Assembly (NCBI GenBank): GCA_027451085.1
Contig: DAIDKA010000139.1
Coordinates: 1 to 10,034, forward strand
Length of the DNA: 10,034 nucleotides
Direction: 5' to 3'
Source of the DNA: Gammaproteobacteria bacterium
GTDB taxonomy: Bacteria; Pseudomonadota; Gammaproteobacteria; Steroidobacterales; Steroidobacteraceae
Made by a program: the position numbers and the translations under genes. Shown here piece by piece: positions 7,014-10,034 of the stretch. The notes below the pieces were generated by a model, which worked only from the letters and a program-made list of their open reading frames with translations, did not search any database and was not told the origin of the DNA. Positions within the stretch are counted from its first letter, which is position 1, and each line of letters opens with the position of its first letter.

Positions 7014-8567
7014 ATGCGAATGCTCCACAAGGCCCTGCTGACCTGCGCGGTGGCCGCCACATGCGGCTGCGCCGGGTTCCCTCCACAGTCGGGTGCGTCG
7101 CGTGACGCGGCCGACTGGCCGACCTTCGGCGGCAGCAATGCGCGCACCAATGCCAACATGGCGACGACGAAGATCACCGCGGCCAATGTGGCTTCCATGG
7201 TGCGCCAGCAGGTGAAGATTTCCGCGCCCATCGACGCCGGCCTCATCTATCTGCGCGGCGTAACGGTGGGCGGCGCGGCGCACGACGTTTTCTTCGGCAC
7301 CACCGATGTGGGCCGGACCGTGGCCATCGACGCCAATGACGGTACGGTGCTGTGGGAATACGTGCCGCCGGACTTCGATGAAGCCGCAGCAGTGAAGGGC
7401 TCCTCTCCTCCTGCCGGCAGGCCCGGACTGATCATCAAGCAGATCACCAATTCGACGCCCGTGGCGGACGACGACCGGCAGTTCATCTATGCAGGCTCTG
7501 CGGACGGCAAGGTCACCAAGATCTCGATCGCCGATGGCAAGGCCGTATGGAGCACCGCGGTCACCCGCATGCCGGCCATGGAGAAGCTGGATTCGCCGCT
7601 GTCCTTCGTGCACGGGAATGTGCTGATTGCCACCGCAGGCTATATTGGCGATGCGCCCCCTTACCAAGGGCATGTCGTGGTGCTCGACGCAAAGACCGGC
7701 GCCATACGCAGGGTGTGGAATTCGCTCTGCAGCGACCGCGCGGAGCTGCTGGACCCGGCAACCTGCTCCCAGGAGCAGTCCGCCATCTGGGGCCGCGCCG
7801 GCATCGTGATCCAACCGGGCACGGGCAACCTGCTGTTCGCCACCGGCAACGGGCCCTGGGACGGCAAGACCGCCTGGGGCGATTCACTGATCATGCTGGA
7901 CCCCGCCGCCACGAAGATGCTGGCCAACTGGACCACCACGAACACCGCCGAGCTGGACAAGAAGGATCTGGACGTAGGCTCCACCTCCCCGGTGCTGCTG
8001 GGTGACGGCTATGTCGCCCAGGGCGGCAAGGACGGGACGATCCGGCTCATCAAGCTGAGCACCGTCGCGGGCGCAGCGCCGCATCAGGGCGGCGAGCTGC
8101 AGGTCGTGGAAGTCCCCGGCAAGGCGCAGCTGCTGGCGGCTTCCGCCACCGCGAAGATCGGCGGCACAACCTACCTGTTTGCGTCCAATGGCCGTGGCGG
8201 TACCACGGCCTGGACCTTCGGCGCGGACCACCAGCTCAAGGAAGCCTGGAAAATCAAGGTGGGCGGCAACTCGCCGTTCTATGCCGGCGGTCTGCTGTAC
8301 ATCTACGATCCGGCGGGAGCAAACGCCAAGCTGCACGTGCTCGACGCCGTCAGCGGCAAGCCGGTTGCCGACCTCGACACCGGCACAGGCCACTGGAACA
8401 GCCCCATCGTCGTGGACAACCGCATTGCGTTGCCCGAGGGCGCGATCATGGGCTTCTCGTTCTCCGGCCGTTTCCCCGGCGCCCCCGCCGGTACCCCGCC
8501 ACCGCCGCCTCCGCCTCCGCAGACGGAGATTCCGGGCGGCATCGTCGATATCTGGCGCCTGCCGTAA
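7014..8567 (+). CDS. PQQ-type beta-propeller lipoprotein (quinoprotein dehydrogenase-like)
   Basis: This is probably a periplasmic oxidoreductase or quinoprotein-like propeller, resembling the propeller of PQQ-dependent polyvinyl-alcohol dehydrogenases. The substrate is unknown. Seen: an export signal with CGC at 17-19 that fits a relaxed lipobox (Cys19), then WPTFGGSNARTN. Propeller blades carry strand-and-turn signatures such as TVAIDANDGTVLWEY (102-116), TKISIADGKAVW (168-179), VVVLDAKTG (221-229), SLIMLDPAATKMLANW (291-306), TTAWTFGADHQLKEAW (397-412) and KLHVLDAVSGKPVADL (439-454), consistent with seven or eight blades. Cys239 and Cys251 may pair. An eight-proline linker (495-502) leads to the C-terminal VDIWRLP. 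The ATG at 7014 is set by GAGAGG at 7001-7006; an overlapping ATG at 7009 is out of frame and dies quickly. No cytochrome domain is fused; a separate cytochrome c lies next door, convergent. It could instead be a BamB-like structural propeller. Confidence 0.82.
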   Translation: MRMLHKALLTCAVAATCGCAGFPPQSGASRDAADWPTFGGSNARTNANMATTKITAANVASMVRQQVKISAPIDAGLIYLRGVTVGGAAHDVFFGTTDVGRTVAIDANDGTVLWEYVPPDFDEAAAVKGSSPPAGRPGLIIKQITNSTPVADDDRQFIYAGSADGKVTKISIADGKAVWSTAVTRMPAMEKLDSPLSFVHGNVLIATAGYIGDAPPYQGHVVVLDAKTGAIRRVWNSLCSDRAELLDPATCSQEQSAIWGRAGIVIQPGTGNLLFATGNGPWDGKTAWGDSLIMLDPAATKMLANWTTTNTAELDKKDLDVGSTSPVLLGDGYVAQGGKDGTIRLIKLSTVAGAAPHQGGELQVVEVPGKAQLLAASATAKIGGTTYLFASNGRGGTTAWTFGADHQLKEAWKIKVGGNSPFYAGGLLYIYDPAGANAKLHVLDAVSGKPVADLDTGTGHWNSPIVVDNRIALPEGAIMGFSFSGRFPGAPAGTPPPPPPPPQTEIPGGIVDIWRLP

Positions 8568-8576
8568 CGGCAACGC

Positions 8577-8608
8577 CTGGTGGCAGCGCTATCTGGCGCT
8601 GCCACCAG
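8577..8608. terminator. 13-bp perfect hairpin after the propeller gene
   Basis: CTGGTGGCAGCGC (8577-8589) and GCGCTGCCACCAG (8596-8608) are a perfect 13-bp inverted repeat with a 6-base loop. It starts nine bases after the propeller stop, in the convergent junction with the cytochrome c gene. The place and strength fit a bidirectional terminator, although no T-run follows. Confidence 0.6.
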
Positions 8609-8610
8609 CG

Positions 8611-8636
8611 GGCAGGCCAGTCAGTGCTGGCCTGCC
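8611..8636. terminator. 10-bp perfect hairpin spanning the cytochrome c stop codon
   Basis: GGCAGGCCAG (8611-8620) and CTGGCCTGCC (8627-8636) pair perfectly around a 6-base loop that holds the cytochrome c stop codon (8621-8623, minus strand). It lies two bases from the 13-bp hairpin, giving tandem structures in the convergent gap. Termination or 3'-end protection is inferred. Confidence 0.45.
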
Positions 8637-9013
8637 AATGACTGGAAATAGGCGATGAGGTTGTCGCGGTCCTTTTGATCGGGGACCGGCAAGGGCATCG
8701 CGGTACCGGGTACCGTCACCGCAGGATTGGCCAGAAAGCGCTCCAGCGTCGCCGCGTTCCACACCAGCTTCGAGCCCTGCAGCGCCGGGGTGTAACTGAA
8801 CCTGGTATCCCCCACCCCTGCAGTCCGTCCGAACACGCCAACCAGTGATGGGCCGATTTCGCCTCCCCCATCTCCATCCTCGGCGGTGTGGCACTGCTTG
8901 CACATCTGGGTGAAGTAGGCTTTGCCGGCAACGGCGTCGCCGGGGTTGGCCGCATAAGCGGCAACGCCGATCAGAACCAGGATCAAAGGCGCGGTGAACA
9001 TACGAACCGACAT
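8621..9013 (-). CDS. Small periplasmic class I c-type cytochrome
   Basis: This is a soluble or loosely bound periplasmic electron carrier. Seen: a signal peptide (residues 1-21, hydrophobic TAPLILVLIGVAA, cleavage after AYA), the haem-binding motif CKQCH at 38-42, the conserved GPSLVGVFGRTAG, and the axial Met106 in GTAMPL. This is the standard layout of a class I cytochrome c of about 109 mature residues. The ATG at 9013 is chosen because AAGGAAG stands six bases from it (GGA core at 9020-9022); an in-frame GTG at 9031 would only lengthen the signal region. It is convergent with the PQQ-type propeller gene and shares a promoter-like element with it, so it may accept electrons from that protein. 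That partnership is inferred from context. Downstream the electrons would go to a terminal oxidase encoded elsewhere. Confidence 0.95.
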   Translation of the reverse strand: MSVRMFTAPLILVLIGVAAYAANPGDAVAGKAYFTQMCKQCHTAEDGDGGGEIGPSLVGVFGRTAGVGDTRFSYTPALQGSKLVWNAATLERFLANPAVTVPGTAMPLPVPDQKDRDNLIAYFQSLAGQH

Positions 9014-9045
9014 GAAGCTTCCTTGAGTCACCGCTGCATTGGCAG

Positions 9046-9066
9046 CGTTATACCTTCAAGGGTACA
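9046..9066 (-). promoter_or_regulatory. Candidate promoter/operator of the cytochrome c gene
   Basis: Read on the minus strand: TGTACCCTT, five bases, then TATAACG, ending 32 bases before the ATG at 9013. It matches the element before the propeller gene at 16 of 21 positions. TATAAC (9047-9052) could be a -10; the region 17 bases upstream does not look like a sigma-70 -35. The left part contains CCTT-G-AAGG, a short palindrome. Likely promoter with a regulator site. Confidence 0.45.
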
Positions 9067-9125
9067 ACGACACTGGCAAGCCCTGCATGAATCAGGATCA
9101 TTGGTTCTATGACGGTTCGACTCCG

Positions 9126-9157
9126 GGCCGCCCGTACGACGGATGATAAGGGCGGCC
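9126..9157. repeat. 8-bp inverted repeat in intergenic DNA
   Basis: GGCCGCCC (9126-9133) and GGGCGGCC (9150-9157) are perfect inverted copies separated by 16 bases. They lie about 100 bases downstream of the SOD-like gene on its strand. CGACTCC also occurs twice here as a direct repeat (9118-9124 and 9157-9163). This may be a distal terminator or a relic of a small repeat; no T-run is present. Confidence 0.35.
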
Positions 9158-9256
9158 GACTCCAATCACGCGGCGCGGAACTGACGGATGCGCGGATCGA
9201 CCGGTGGCGGGATTCATGTTTCCACCCCTGCAGGCCAGTATTGCTCGCGGTTCCGA

Positions 9257-9790
9257 TCAGGTCGTCGGCGCTGCAAGATTCCCGCAGGCTACCGTCAGCT
9301 CACTATTGGCCGCCGAGGCCTGAACACTCACAAAATAGCTGCCCGAGGTGGGGGTGGAGATGGCAACAATCGCGTTGGATTGGCCGGTGCCGTCTGTGCT
9401 TACGTGCAGTGGCGGGTAATTCTGCGGATCACCGAACACCCCTTGATCCTGACTGCATTGGCCTCGGTGAATGGCCCACGGGTGCACGCCCCCCGGCGCC
9501 ATATTGTCGAGGTTCAGCGCGACTTGGGTCGTGCCGCGCCCGACGCCCGGCGACATGGATGCCGTCCCGCCCACTTGAACCGCACCGGCCAGATCCGGCG
9601 GGCTGGCGATGCTGGCGTGCCACCTGCTGTTGATATTTACGTCGCCAGCGCTTAACTGCACCGCAGGCGCCGGTCTCATGAGGCTGCACGCCGCCAGCGT
9701 GAGCGCCGCGGCTGCGAGCGCCAGCGACACGTAACTGCTGATGCGCTTGCCAGCAACATGGATGGGGGTCGCTCGGAGAATAGTCTTCAT
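9257..9790 (-). CDS. Lipoprotein with degenerate Cu/Zn superoxide dismutase-like domain
   Basis: This is an envelope lipoprotein of unknown role. Seen: an export signal with lipobox LAAC, so acylation at Cys35. The remainder is a beta-rich domain of about 140 residues. GGVHPWAIHRGQC (100-112) resembles the GxHGFHxHxxGxC core of Cu/Zn superoxide dismutases, and VACGNL (167-172) resembles their ACGVI end. Cys112 and Cys169 would be the conserved SOD disulfide pair. In this alignment the first copper-ligand histidine of HxH is Ala106 while the second (His108) remains, and the usual zinc-loop histidines are not evident, so dismutase activity is unlikely. The ATG at 9790 is chosen for GGAG eight bases upstream (9799-9802); a GTG three codons earlier overlaps that box. 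It is on the same strand as the cytochrome c gene but 243 bases away. Fold call moderate, function unknown. Confidence 0.7.
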   Translation of the reverse strand: MKTILRATPIHVAGKRISSYVSLALAAAALTLAACSLMRPAPAVQLSAGDVNINSRWHASIASPPDLAGAVQVGGTASMSPGVGRGTTQVALNLDNMAPGGVHPWAIHRGQCSQDQGVFGDPQNYPPLHVSTDGTGQSNAIVAISTPTSGSYFVSVQASAANSELTVACGNLAAPTT

Positions 9791-9997
9791 TCTGCGCACT
9801 CCAGGGGTCGTGTTTTGGAACGCTCATTGCGCGTTCAGTGGACCCACGCTATCTCATCCCGGAGCGCCGCTCCGTTCGCTAACCGCCATAGGCCTTCGTG
9901 GGTGGAGATGGTGACCGCGAAGTACTTGATGAACCTCACGGCCGAACAGGTGCAGGTGGTACGGGGAACCGCGGGAGCACTGAGCTGCGCGCGCGTC
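9791..9997. other. Gap between SOD-like gene and tRNA-Gln
   Basis: This 207-base stretch has no gene I can support. It holds the ribosome box of the SOD-like gene, a 6-bp hairpin (CGGAGC/GCTCCG, 9860-9874) and about 100 bases next to the tRNA that stay open in two minus-strand frames and in one plus-strand frame (an ATG at 9908) but resemble nothing I know. On the minus strand it is downstream of the tRNA-Gln 3' end, so the hairpin could end tRNA transcription, though no T-run follows. Confidence 0.5.
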
Positions 9998-10034
9998 TGG
10001 CTGGGACGGCAGGATTCGAACCTGCGAATGGCGG
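9998..10034 (-). tRNA. tRNA-Gln, 3' half (runs off the window)
   Basis: Read on the minus strand, the last 37 bases are the 3' half of a tRNA. They contain the end of the anticodon stem (CCGC), variable loop CATTC, T arm GCAGG-TTCGAAT-CCTGC with a perfect 5-bp stem, acceptor strand CGTCCCA, discriminator G and an encoded CCA (9998-10000). An acceptor strand ending in A72 (implying the unusual U1-A72 pair), G73 and the CCGCCATTC junction are characteristic of bacterial tRNA-Gln (UUG). The anticodon itself lies beyond the window. In many gammaproteobacteria this tRNA directly precedes prs in the same orientation. Confidence 0.9.

Larger units (their letters stand above)
9014..9256. other. 243-base gap between cytochrome c and SOD-like genes
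   Basis: I see no gene in this gap. It holds the cytochrome c ribosome box and promoter-like element (9046-9066), a 6-bp hairpin CGCTGC/GCAGCG at 9032-9047 abutting that element, and an 8-bp inverted repeat at 9126-9157. The length and content suggest the two minus-strand genes are separate transcription units. Confidence 0.6.

Noticed and set aside
8493..8522. CCGCC-rich repeat in the propeller gene as a DNA repeat array
   Set aside because: It encodes a continuous eight-proline linker in frame, so it is explained by the protein and not by a separate repeat element.
9113..9138. GGTTCGACTCC resembling a tRNA T arm
   Set aside because: Only three of five T-stem pairs form, no CCA or matching acceptor strand is present, and no anticodon or D arm is found upstream. 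It is a chance match, not a tRNA remnant.
5682..9240. CCTGCAGGCC at about 5682 and 9227 as possible flanking direct repeats of an element
   Set aside because: The match is about ten bases and GC-rich. GCAGGCC-like strings also occur inside prs, ychF and at the 8611 hairpin, so it carries no weight.
9908..10034. Small plus-strand open frame starting at the ATG at 9908
   Set aside because: It runs straight through the tRNA-Gln on the opposite strand; its last residues are simply the antisense of the tRNA. No clear ribosome site or family resemblance.

Overview
The window looks like part of a GC-rich gammaproteobacterial chromosome. The minus-strand order prs - rplY - pth - ychF is the classic gammaproteobacterial one, where it normally sits just downstream of a tRNA-Gln gene. 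The 3' half of a tRNA-Gln is visible, in the same orientation, at the extreme right edge of the window. The secreted S9 peptidase, PQQ-type propeller protein and small cytochrome c would suit a Xanthomonadales / Nevskiales / Steroidobacterales-like lineage, but that placement is inference.

Layout. (1) 22-2013, plus strand: an exported prolyl-oligopeptidase-family (S9) serine peptidase, convergent with the next block across a GC-rich hairpin. (2) 2054-5592, minus strand, transcribed right to left: ribose-phosphate pyrophosphokinase (prs), ribosomal protein bL25 of the long CTC type (rplY), peptidyl-tRNA hydrolase (pth) and the YchF ATPase (ychF). This is a housekeeping nucleotide/translation operon with all expected active-site residues. 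(3) 5812-9790: four genes that all encode exported proteins. They are a secreted protein that looks like two tandem NTF2-like halves (plus), a PQQ-type beta-propeller lipoprotein (plus), a small class I cytochrome c (minus, convergent with the propeller gene), and a lipoprotein with a degenerate Cu/Zn-superoxide-dismutase-like domain (minus). (4) 9998-10034: partial tRNA-Gln (minus).

The main architectural point is that the tRNA-Gln and prs, usually adjacent, are here separated by about 4.4 kb holding only envelope or periplasmic genes. No integrase, transposase or duplicated tRNA end is visible, so the block is either an old insertion or a lineage-specific arrangement. Within it, the propeller gene and the cytochrome c gene share a similar 21-base element ending in TATAACG at nearly the same distance before their start codons. 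This suggests they are co-regulated and act together as a periplasmic oxidation/electron-transfer pair. No CRISPR array, insertion sequence or phage gene was found. No gene-free stretch exceeds 300 bases; the three longest gaps (about 207-243 bases) are described individually.
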